DNA of 64,000 nucleotides from contig CM072159.1 in NCBI GenBank assembly GCA_036850595.1, positions 29,060,280-29,124,279 of the forward strand. The letters are read 5' to 3'. The DNA is from Rhyacichthys aspro (taxonomy: Eukaryota > Chordata > Actinopteri > Gobiiformes > Rhyacichthyidae). The position numbers were made by a program, and so were the translations under genes. This document shows, in pieces, positions 24,271-35,900 of this stretch (position 1 is the first letter of the stretch; each line of letters begins with the position of its first letter). A model generated the notes under the pieces. It saw nothing but the letters and a program-made list of their open reading frames with translations, ran no database searches and was not told the DNA's origin.

Positions 24271-24882
24271 GAACACTGCAAAAAATGCTGTAGTGTTTTC
24301 TTTGTACAGCAGCCTCACTGGAAACCCACAAACCGCGATGAGCAGTGTAACTACAACAGGTTAGAGAGAGATTAAATATTGTAGCTATAGCAACAATAAA
24401 AACATGTAGACATTATAGGCCTAAATGTATTTGAATTAATATTTTCTGCTTTTATATAACAAGTTAAAGGTATGATATGTAGGATTTTCATTAAAAAAAA
24501 TAAATAAATAAAATCCTCAAACAACTCCACAGTTATAGCCCTCTGTGTGGAAGTGAATGTATCTGTAAATCATTCTTTATTTACCTCCTTTGTTTCCATT
24601 AGAGTGACATCTTTTAGTATGAAGCTCTCTGACCTCTAGCTTCTATAGACCTCTACTTCATGAGCCTCTGTGTTCAGTCACAGAGAGAGACAGACAAAAG
24701 AAAGATAAGGCTAAACTATATTATTCTATAGAAGTTAAAAACACAGTAAAAAAAAAAGCACTAAAAAGGAACTGAAGTCAGGTTTGTTCACGCTCAATTT
24801 ATGAATCAAGAACGTAACCTTTTGTTTTGCCGATAGTTTACAATTTATTTTATCCTTAAAGTACATGATATTAAGACCATAA
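24271..24882. other. Spacer between ppm1h promoter and minisatellite
   Basis: AT-rich with no gene. Around 24470 a word like aaaggtatgatatgtaggatttt resembles other window sequences (47130) and may be the end of a small dispersed repeat. Confidence 0.4.
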
Positions 24883-27781
24883 CAGAGTGTCCTGGGGTCT
24901 CACACAGTTTCCTGGGGTCTCACACAGTTTCCTGGGGTCTCATTCAGTGTCCTGGGGTCTCATACAGTGTCCTGGGGTCTCACACAGTGTCCTGGGGTCT
25001 CATACAGTGTCCTGGGGTCTCATTCAGTGTCCTGGGGTCTCACACAGTGTCCTGGGGTGTCATACATTGTCCTGGGGTCTCACACAGTGTCCTGGGGTCT
25101 CATTCAGTGTCCTGGGGTCTCACACAGTGTCCTGGGGTCTCATACAGTGTCCTGGGGTCTCATACAGTGTCCTGGGGTCTCACACAGTGTCCTGGGGTCT
25201 CACTCAGTGTCCTAGGGTCTCATTTAGTGTCCTGGGGTCTCATTTAGTGTCCTGGGGTCCCACACAGTGTCTTGGGGTCTCACACAGTGTCCTGGGGTCT
25301 CATTTAGTGTCCTAGGGTCTCACACAGTGTCCTGGGGTCTCACACAGTGTCCTGGGGTCTCATACAGTGTCCTGGGGTCTCATTCAGTGTCCTGGGGTCT
25401 CATACAGTGTCCTGGGGTCTCATTCAGTGTCCTGGGGTCTCATTCAGTGTCCTGGGGTCTCACACAGTGTCCTGGGGTCTCATTTAGCGTCCTGGGGTCT
25501 CATTTAGTGTCCTGGGGTCTCATTCAGTGTCCTGGGTCTCATTCAGTGTCCTGGGGTCTCACACAGTGTCCTGGGGTCTCATTTAGCGTCCTGGGGTCTC
25601 ATTTAGCGTCCTGGGGTCTCATACAGTGTCTTAGGGTCTCATACAGTGTCCTAGGGTCTCATACAGTGTCCTGGAATCTCACACAGTTTCCTGTGGTCTC
25701 ACACCGTGTCCTGGGGTCTCACACAGTGTCCTGGGGTCTCATTTAGCGTCCTGGGGTCTCATACAGTGTCCTGGGGTCTCACACAGTGTCCTGGGGTCTC
25801 ATACAGTTTCCTGGGGTCTCATTCAGTGTCCTGGGGTCTCATACAGTGTCCTGGGGTCTCACACAGTGTCCTGGGGTCTCATACAGTGTCCTGGGGTCTC
25901 ACACAGTGTCCTGGGGTCTCATTCAGTGTCCTGGGGTCTCATTCAGTGTCCTGGGGTCTCACACAGTGTCCTTGGGTCTCATTTAGCGTCCTGGGGTCTC
26001 ACACAGTGTCCTGGGGTCTCATACAGTGTCCTGGGGTCTCACACAGTCTCCTGGGGTGTCATTCAGTGTCCTGGGGTCTCACACAGTGTCCTGGGGTCTC
26101 ATTTAGTGTCCTGGGGTCTCACACAGTCTCCTGGGGTCTCATTCAGTGTCCTGGGGTCTCACACAGTCTCCTGGGGTCTCATTCAGTGTCCTGGGGTCTC
26201 ACACATTCTCCTGGGGTCTCACACAGTCTCCTGGGGTCTCATACAGTGTCCTGGGGTCTCACACAGTCTCCTAGGGTCTCATACAGTGTCCTAGGGTCTC
26301 ACACAGTCTCCTGGGGTCTCATACAGTGTCCTGGGGTCTCACACAGTCTCCTAGGGTCTCATACAGTTTCCTGGAGTCTCACACAGTGTCTTGGGGTCTC
26401 ACACAGTGTCCTGGGGTCTCACACAGTGTCCTGGGGTCTCATACAGTGTCCCGGGGTCTCATTCAGTGTCTTGGGGTCTCACACAGTGTCCTGGGGTCTC
26501 ATACAGTTTCCTGGGGTCTCATTCAGTGTCCTGGGGTCTCATACAGTGTCCTGGGGTCTCACACAGTGTCCTGGGGTCTCACACAGTGTCCTGGGGTCTC
26601 ATTCAGTGTCCTGGGGTCTCATTCAGTGTCCTGGGGTCTCACACAGTGTCCTTGGGTCTCATTTAGCGTCCTGGGGTCTCACACAGTGTCCTGGGGTCTC
26701 ATACAGTGTCCTGGGGTCTCACACAGTCTCCTGGGGTGTCAATCAGTGTCCTGGGGTCTCACACAGTGTCCTGGGGTCTCATTTAGTGTCCTGGGGTCTC
26801 ACACAGTCTCCTGGGGTCTCATTCAGTGTCCTGGGGTCTCACACAGTCTCCTGGGGTCTCATTCAGTGTCCTGGGGTCTCACACAGTCTCCTGGGGTCTC
26901 ACACAGTCTCCTGGGGTCTCATACAGTGTCCTAGGGTCTCACACAGTCTCCTGGGGTCTCATACAGTGTCCTAGGGTCTCACACAGTCTCCTGGGGTCTC
27001 ATACAGTGTCCTGGGGTCTCACACAGTCTCCTAGGGTCTCATACAGTGTCCTGGAGTCTCACACAGTGTCTTGGGGTCTCATACAGTGTCCTGGGGTCTC
27101 ACACAGTGTCCTGGGGTCTCATACAGTGTCCTGGGGTCTCACACAGTGTCCTGGGGTCTCATTCAGTGTCCTGGGGTCTCATTCAGTGTCCTGGGGTCTC
27201 ACACAGTGTCCTTGGGTCTCATTTAGCGTCCTGGGGTCTCACACAGTGTCCTGGGGTCTCATACAGTGTCCTGGGGTCTCACACAGTCTCCTGGGGTGTC
27301 ATTCAGTGTCCTGGGGTCTCACACAGTGTCCTGGGGTCTCATTTAGTGTCCTGGGGTCTCACACAGTGTCCTGGGGTCTCATTTAGTGTCCTAGGGTCTC
27401 ACACAGTGTCCTGGGGTCTCACTCAGTGTCCTGGGTCTCATTCAGCGTCCTGGGGTCTCACACAGTGTCCTGGGGTCTCATTTAGTGTCCTGGGGTCCCA
27501 CACAGTGTCCTGGGGTCTCATTCAGTGTCCTGGAGTCTCACACAGTGTCTTGGGGTCTCACACAGTGTCCTGGGGTCTCACACAGTGTCCTGGGGTCTCA
27601 TACAGTGTCCCGGGGTCTCATTCAGTGTCTTGGGGTCTCATACAGTGTCTCACACAGTGTCCTAGGGTCTCATTTAGTGTCTTGGGGTCTCATACAGTGT
27701 CTCACACAGTGTCCTAGGGTCTCACACAGTGTCCTGGGGTCTCATACAGTGTCCTGGGGTCTCATTCAGTGTCCTGGGGTC
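24883..27781. repeat. 20-bp minisatellite, about 145 copies, with higher-order blocks
   Basis: Tandem array of a 20-base unit of form cctggggtctcacacagtgt, about 2.9 kb. The GGGGTCTCA core is nearly invariant. Variation sits in cacacag / catacag / cattcag / catttag and in gtgtc / gtctc / gcgtc. Rare one-base losses in the G run (near 25530 and 27431) shift the register. Rare variants recur in the same order: the cttggg + atttagcgtc + ctggggtgtc cluster appears at about 25971, 26651 and 27211 (spacings 680 and 560), and ctggag + ttgggg at about 26371, 27051 and 27531. This shows duplication of blocks of about 28-35 units. Many units are stop-free on the plus strand, so long open frames arise without coding. 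Confidence 0.98.
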
Positions 27782-29796
27782 CACCTTAAAGAAAATAAAC
27801 CAGAGCCCAACTTTTGCTTTTGAACCGTACATTGAACTGAGAGTGCAGTTCTACAAATGTAATCCTGTCAAACCGCTCATGCTCCTTTTAATAGTTTATA
27901 AATAAAATTCAGGGATTAACTTTGGTCCTTTTCATAATCCTAGTGTTAAAGGTTATTGTCACACGGACAGAGATCCTACAGTAACCTCTAGAGAACACCT
28001 GATGCAGTACAGCCCAGCCCCAGTAGATAGAGCCATTATACAGGTAGTACATAAATACAGAAGGGAAGCAGTTTATAGTCTTTGTTGATGAACTGTGTAT
28101 TGTGAAATAGTCATATAACAACAATGACAAAAGAAATTGGAATGTTTGTTGATCATGTTTTCTCCAGGGAAATCCCTCTGGATCAAATCTAGTTTATATC
28201 AGTGCTGCCCGACGTCTCCTCATGAACTTTTGCTGTAAATGTTATCTACCTGAGACAAGAAGCAGCTCGGTATGAACAAAAGAAACCAGTCTGAGTTTAC
28301 ACGAAGATAGGATCTTTTTACAACATGAAGCAAGCGCAGGTCGTCACAACACTTCCATTTTCACCACTTTATCTCCGAGGCAGCCTTTTGATCTGTTTGT
28401 TGCGCAACGTGAGTTTTTAAAAAGAAGTGTTACTCTATAGCTGTTTCAACTCATTTCTAATCCTGCTGTTTTATTTAGTAGTAGTGTTATTTTTACTTTC
28501 AAGGCCCAGCTTTCTATGACATGTCTTAGCTCCATTATCATATAACCTGTCATTAGCTGTGCTTGGAAGTTAAAGTGAGGAAACATCTTCCTGCTTTTCC
28601 CAGAAGTACTACATATTTCCTAAAGGGATTCCTCTTTCTTTAGACAGTACACGCTGTTCTCAGAAATGGCCTGAAGAATGAATACAAAAAGCTACCGTTT
28701 TTTACAGTTTTGGTGGTAATTTGTTTTTCTTTTACAGTTTTGGAAAAGGTGTGACAATGACACTAGAGAATCAGCTTATTAATGCACTGCCAATACATAC
28801 AAAAGGTCATATAAGGTGTATTTTGCAGCCATGAAATTTCCACTGAATGTGCACATCGTTCCCATAAATAGCCTCAAAAACAAAACAAAATGCTATGTTG
28901 TGACTTGTTTAATATGGTATTTGGAGAAGGCTTTAAAACATTAACATTATTTGTGGATTTAGTTTAATTTAAGTAAAATCTCATGAGGTCTATTCTGCAA
29001 ACTAAGAAAATCTGTTAAAACATGAGAATTAGTTTTTGTTAATTAATTGCAAATAGATCATTTTAAATGTATTCTGCCACCTCAAAACTCCCCATGAATG
29101 TTTTACTTCTGACATTGCGCTCATTAATCATTAATCATCTCATAAAATCCTCTCCTCTCAGAGAACCTGAAAATTCAAAACAAAATGTTGTGACAAGTTT
29201 ATTGTTTTTCTTACAGGACATACAGTATTTAGTTTAATGTGCTTTCTGCAACCACAGAATTCCCAACTTATGTGATCCTTATTTGGAAATGCAGCATGAG
29301 GAAGTTTTCCTTTTTGGGGTAAATCTTCAGGACATACTTCTATGTGGGGAACTCTCCCACAAATATCCAGTATTTCAAAATAATCGCGAAAAACACTGTT
29401 TAGTAACATGTGGTTACTATTATAGTTACTATTGTAAACACAGCTCTTTCACTTCAGGGTTATTTGTCTGGAAATAAACCATGCAATGTGAGACAACTCC
29501 ACATTTATAAAATATATTTCCAGAGATTTTGCTTTTATGTCACTCTACCAGAACATAATAACAACTTAGGCCACGCCCCTTACTGTAGTAACAATTACAT
29601 CCTCACTACTTCAGGCTCTTCAGTCTGTGCCTGGCTCTGACCCAGCTCACACACCTTATAACCACCCAGGTAAACCTCACCTGACCCTGCCTCTCAGCGC
29701 AGAGCTACAGAGAAGAAAAGATAAAGACTCAGAACCAGGAAAAAAAGGACGGTGGAAGAAGTTGTTGTTTTGGTTTTTTTTTTCTCACAATTGAAA
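27782..29796. other. 5' flank of il17rel
   Basis: About 2 kb with no coding signal. A TATA-like tataac lies at 29657-29662, about 140 bases before the start codon, next to a CACCC-type sequence. The promoter position is not established. Confidence 0.4.
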
Positions 29797-29901
29797 ATGA
29801 TCTTTTTGGTTTCCTTGATGATATTTACGTGTGTGAGTATGGCTGGAGCTGCAGAGGAAAGACTGGAGAGGATTGAGACTTGTGGCACCAGATGTTCTCA
29901 G
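29797..29901 (+). CDS. il17rel: il17rel exon 1 (signal peptide, residues 1-35)
   Basis: The ATG at 29797 has A at -3 and opens a hydrophobic MIFLVSLMIFTCV core with likely cleavage after AGA. Donor is CAG|GTAATT. A GTG-started extension upstream was not used. Confidence 0.8.
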
Positions 29902-32900
29902 GTAATTATTATTATTATCATCATCAATCATCATCATCATCATCAGTAAAAGAGGATAAAAGGGACAAGGAAAAAAAAAGAAGTAATAACCTACTCATAA
30001 TGTAGTTCTTTCTGCTAAAAATCACTGCCACAGCTGACTTTTTAGTACTAAAGGGCATTTAAATCAGTTTCCATAATCCAAAGTAATGCACTGTTATGCA
30101 TCTTGCACATCCTCAAGTTGTATTGTACTTTGTGCAAAATAATGGTTCATATTTTTTATTACATTATTTTTTATATTTTTTCCTCCATTATTTTTCTTTT
30201 AAATCATATTCATATAGTTCATACCTTTATTTGTACTACTTATATATACTTATTTAATGATATGGAATGGCATGGTATGGTATAGTAGTTTATGTATAAT
30301 GTGGCATTGTTTATCAGTATAGGATAAGTATGATATAGTATATTATGGTATAGATTGGTATAAGTACGCTATGGTATTATTATGTATTATGGTACTATTA
30401 TATTATGGTATGCTATAATAGTACAGTACAGTACAGTTGGGCTATTTCTGATTCATTCTATCCCTGACATTTGTTACTCACTATTCCAACTAAGTGACTC
30501 ACCAAAACAGTTTATTTTGTGTCATGCAGCTGTCTACTGTCTGATGTTTCTGAAGATACATCATATGATCAAACACTGGAAATACCCTTGAATATTCACA
30601 TACCTTTAAGTAAAGTAACTATGCTCTTTATACAATCTGGAAACAAAATCTGTGCAAAACTAAATGACAAGTATCATTTGTAGAGGTGTTAAAACAGAGT
30701 AGGCAAACCAAGTAATGTCTACGCCCCCAAGCAGTAGCACCAAAAAAAGAAAAAAAAATGTAAACATGCATTTTAGTCTTTAAACTCTGACCTACTGTTA
30801 AAGATACAGCATCTCTTTTTATAATCATCTTTGTGCCATGATTAAAATGGCTTTAAGTTCTGTGTTTATTTTGCGGCCCATGGACCTCCTCATATACCCC
30901 TATATCAGTGGCGGGCCGTGTATTTCACGCTGAGGCCTTCAGTGACGTACCACTCATAGCTGCTCGTCTGGAAATGATGGACAAACCCTTTTCCTCGCTG
31001 GGACAGGCTAGCTAGCACAGACCTCTTCTCACAATATCCAGCTTTTCGTGAAAGATCCGTCTTAAAAGTATATCTGCACCAGATCAATCTCTTCTCCTCC
31101 TTCGGTCATTATGAGTTAAAAATACAGCGATAGCTGTTGGATCTCCGGGTTTAGTTCGATATTCTGCAAATTGCCGCCTTTCAGGCTCTAGCAAGTGCTT
31201 ATCCAATCACAGGACGCGTACATGTCCAGTTTAACGTAAGACCTTCTAGCTGGCCCTGGTCTGCAGTATCCAGATCTGATTGGCTATTGTAACTGACTGT
31301 GTCTGTTCACTTACAGTGGACCGGGGCCTGCTCTGTTGATTCTGAAGGTCTCTGACAACACAAGCTGAAATATAACTGGATAAAAACTCTACCATGATAA
31401 ACAACATTGGAAGCCACTCAACTAAGTGGATTTAATAAGACATAAAGAGAACACATGCATCCACTAATGCCTCTAGTGAAATAACCCCCCAAAAAAAAAA
31501 AAAAAATCAGTGAGTACAGTTACTGGCAAAAACAGGCTGCTCTTCCATTTCCAGTGAAGCCCCTGAAGCATTTTGTTACTAATCACATTCTCCGTGTCAA
31601 ACCAGTGAAACATTGCAACTCGGTTTTTCATCACTCATCCGTTCATTACAGTAGATTACTCACATTCCCGCTTGAAATAACATATGATATACTTTATTTG
31701 TATAATTTAACCTCTTTAATGTTCTCCACTGAGATTTATGAATGAAACACTGCCCATTTTGTATCATTTGGACCAAGTAAATGTCATCCACATGAGTTTA
31801 TGCTGCTTAACATGAGGCATGAATGCACCTGGATGAGGATGTAAAATGTCTCTGTCTGGAAATCCCCTGCTCTTGAGACCTGCAGTCTTCGTAAAGAACA
31901 GTTTTTTAATCGAAGTTTGAACCAAAATGAAGAGTGTGTGCATGTTTTGTCTGATTCCATCTTTTTCTTTCTCCTCACAGGGGCTCGGCTGTAGGATGAA
32001 GTCACACTGTGAGTACAAACATTTCAAATAAGAGGTTGAGATTATTGTTAAACCATACATGTGTCAACATGCATCATGCCAAGAATGATGTCCCTATTCC
32101 TTTCTTCTGTAACATTTTTAGTCTCTGTATTATCTGATGCCAAACACATATTTTACTGAATAGATTTCCAAAACAGTGCCACACCTTTGGAATGACATAG
32201 ATTTGACTGTCTCTAATCATCACATCAAATAAACACATTGAAAAAAATGGAGCATCACAACCTTGTTATGCAAAACAGTGCTGACAATTGGCACTCGCAA
32301 CAGACGGATGTGAACTATTAATAGATTCAATTAAACAAATGCTTGGCATAAATTAGTGTTCTTGTTTCCGTGACGGGTTTTAAGACCAGTTTTTGGACTC
32401 TAACTCGTTTTTACATGGTCTTTATTTAATCTTGGACACAGGGGTCACGAGACTTTAAATCAAGACTAACTAAGATCATAACTGGTTTATTTCTTCAGAT
32501 TGCTCTTGTGATTAGATGAAAACCGCTATGACTTTAATATTTCATTGACAATACACTGCTAATGCTTTGTTATCTTAATCCACCTCATTTTTAAATCATA
32601 TGTTTGCATTGAGTGCATGTTTAAAATGAAGTGTGTTGGTGTAAATGAAAGTTGTTGAATGTTCCGCAGCTGAATTTGTGACAAATATCTAACTCTGATA
32701 AGATTGAAATTTGTAGTATTTGATTTTTCCTCGGGACCTCTTCCAGTTTAACACATGCTGGTCTTGTCTTGGTCTCAATTGACTCAGGTTTCAATTTAAT
32801 GTGGTCTTGACTAAAACTTTGAATATAGTTGAAGAAAGCAGACATATAGAGGCATTTTTGTGACATTGTTTATGTTTCTCTCTTGTGTAGCCTTGTTTCC

Positions 32901-35900
32901 TCGTCCGTGTCAGAGGCCTCCTGAAGATTTCAACACATCATCCGTGTTTCAAAACATCAGCCTCTCCACTGTCATGAAGTGTGAAGGAAGGCAGAGGTGT
33001 TCGCTCCATCTGAGAATAAAAAACAAGCTGCAACTCACAGGTAGGAAGGTACTTAAAGAAGCAGAGAGTAGTTTTTGGCTGCAGGGCCATTTACACGAGA
33101 AAACGGGTCAGGAAAACACAACAGTCATGTCGTTGCTGCTGAGGGGCTTCTTTTTGACACTATTTGCTTCCCTCTTCTAAAGAGACATTGCTTGCTAATG
33201 TGCGTCTAAGACATCATAACTTTCAAGCGGACGCTGGCTTTACAGTTCACACAAGGGCGGAGCGGGAGCCACAACAAAAGAAAAATACTTCCTCCTCCAA
33301 ATTCCAAAGTTTGTGTTTTTATGGAGTATAAACGGAGGCCAATCCACAACAGAATCATTGCGGTTTCAGCAAAACACTTCATCGTGTAAATAGTCTTTGA
33401 ATGACAGATTGCAGATAACAATTAAACACCTTTCTTTCCAGAACATGGCATACAGTGGCCCTTTAGGGACAAGCTGCTGCCTATGAACAAACCCAATGGA
33501 AAAGCAGTGTTAGTGCATGATTATCCGTTGCCCTCATCCCAAATTGTGTGCTCAAAAGTTACGTGTGCTTCTTCTCCAGCAGTGCTTAGTTTGTCCTCTC
33601 TGGGCAGTTGTAGAAACAGGAAAAGGAAGTAATGATTTTTCCAAGATAGACAATTATCTTATTAGGCAATTACACACTACTAATAGCATAGTTTTCATGG
33701 TAAGTTCACTTTTGTGTCAAACAGCAAGGATTACTGACTGAAAAAATCCCAAGTGATGAGAATTTAGGGGGAGATTGAGTGGGACTATTAAGATGGAGGC
33801 TATATTTTGCAACCTATTGGCAAATGCTGCTGTTGTACTGAGGATTTGAAGAGCCCTTTTTCTAAAATAAATCAATTTCTGATTAGACCAGTAACACCAG
33901 TTCAACCAGAGGAAAAGTATTATTGACTGCATTTAATTTATTGGAGTAATTCTAGTTACTGTGCCATTTAGTCTCAGTTTGGTACACAGCCTTTTGTCAA
34001 CAAGGAAGTGGAACAGTCCAGTGCCGGCTGGTCAACGTTAAACCAGAACAGGATGTGTAAGTAATTACTGATGTGACACACAGGGAGTTGGAAATCTGAA
34101 TTGGCAGATTAACACCACCAGCCTTCTTCAGTAAGAGTTAGTCACTGCCAGTTTGTTCCTCGTTTGCAAATGTAACCACATGACCTGACAAAGCACAAGT
34201 ACAAATTGTTAACTTTAACCAATTTCCTTAGTAAACCTGAGAATTGTTCACTTATTACTGGCCCTGTCCGTGTAACTTCACAGTGTTCGCTCTGTTGTCT
34301 TTTCCCACAGACTCCATTCATGGTGTGTCCGTCTGCACAGTGAGTCCAGGACTGATGGAAGAGTGCAGGGTCATCAGCTTCACTAAAGCCTCAAGAGAGA
34401 GACTGTCAGGATCACAGGTAAATGACAGATCCTATGCATTAAAGGTGAGGTGTTTTTGAGCTTTTGGTGGCATTCAGTGGCAAGTACAGACTGTAATTTC
34501 ATAGCTCACACCCCTCCTTTTTAAAGAACGTGAACAGCTATGTTACCCCTGCAGGAAAATACTGTTCTCCATGAGTCAAACCAGTGCAAAAAGGTTGCAC
34601 TATACAAAGCAAAATCAATTTAATCCACTGACAAAAGAGAAAAGAAAGAAACATAAGTTTGCATGTCCACCAACAGTGCTCAGTTTATAAATAAAAGGGC
34701 TCCTTCCACTGGGTTTTATTGAGCTTTAAATGCTTTAAAAAAAAATTCCAAGACAGACAAATGCACAGAGTTTCTCTTTGATGTAGAAAATAGTTTGACT
34801 GTGTTCTGCAAAACATTATACACAGTGCACCTTAACAGGGCACTTAAAGCTAAATGCCTAACATAAATTTTGCATGCACTATTATTGTAGCCTAAGTTTT
34901 AAATGTGTGTACAGGCAGACTTTCACAGTGATACTGGTAATTTGATATTGCACATTTAAATTTGCCCATTTCCTGAAGGTGGAGGTGGACAATGACTGCA
35001 CCAGGATATTACCACACCAAGAAGTTCAAGTAACAGTGAAAACAGTCCCAGATTACTGTGGCATCAGCTGGACTGGCGTCTATCATGCTCCAGGTAAGTG
35101 TTTTTATCTGGTCATACAATCTGTTTGAGGATTCTGAGAAAGAGTCCTTTAAGTATTTCCTTGTAAAATACACAGAAAGGTGAGATGTGATATTGTTTAA
35201 ACACAGAAGAGACAGATGAACTTCTGTGGGTTCACGTATAATGTAAAAAAGTCATACTTGTTCATTAATGACAATACTTTTTCAACTTTGCACAGGATGT
35301 AAAAGTGAAGATTTTCAAGAACACGTTCCTGAATGCATCAGTAGGTTTATATCTGTCTTTTGTTGTCAACTTTCTGTATTTTTAAGCAAAGTCCACATCC
35401 TCTGCTCTGTCTTTTCTAGCTGGTCGACTTTCATACAAAGTGAATGTGGAAAAGAAGGAGCTCAGTGTTAATGTCACTCAGATGCTCGAAGGTCACAACT
35501 ACATGGTTCGTTTGTGTCACGCCAAGGAGTTCATCTGTGTCGGCACCGGAGCTATGAGACTGGTTAGTCCATCAGTATAACACTCTGCATTGTTCACTCT
35601 GATGTAGAGTAGAGTGTAGGGATATTTAGCTGTGCAATATATGGTTACAGCATAGGTTACACCACAAAGACTACAAACAGTGCCACTTAATGCGCAGGAC
35701 ACATGTACAATGCTAAATAACACCACTCAAGGGACCCGAAGTTATTAAAATACTGTTTAATGATCTGTGCTTCTTCATCAAAGTCTCCATTAAAGTAACA
35801 TGCTCATCAGCTTTATTGAAATACCCTTTGTACCACTGTATATTTGGGAAAGTAACACACTTATGGCTCAAAAAGTTTGGAAAATGACCTGAATAACTCC

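Noticed and set aside
24887..27823. Long plus-strand open frames (up to 422 codons) with repeated SWGLTQCPGVS-like peptide
   Set aside because: They arise from the 20-bp minisatellite. Since 20 is not a multiple of three, the unit is read in all three frames in turn, giving a 20-residue period. All three plus frames are similarly open and no start context, splice context or domain supports coding.
29346..29358. GGGGAACTCTCCC as an NF-kB site upstream of il17rel
   Set aside because: Spacing is one to two bases longer than the kB consensus. It is a near-palindrome only.
35017..35093. IL-17RA or IL-17RD as identity of the receptor
   Set aside because: The CLCIEGW element, small size and absence of a SEFIR domain fit the C/E/E-like group rather than RA, RB or RD.
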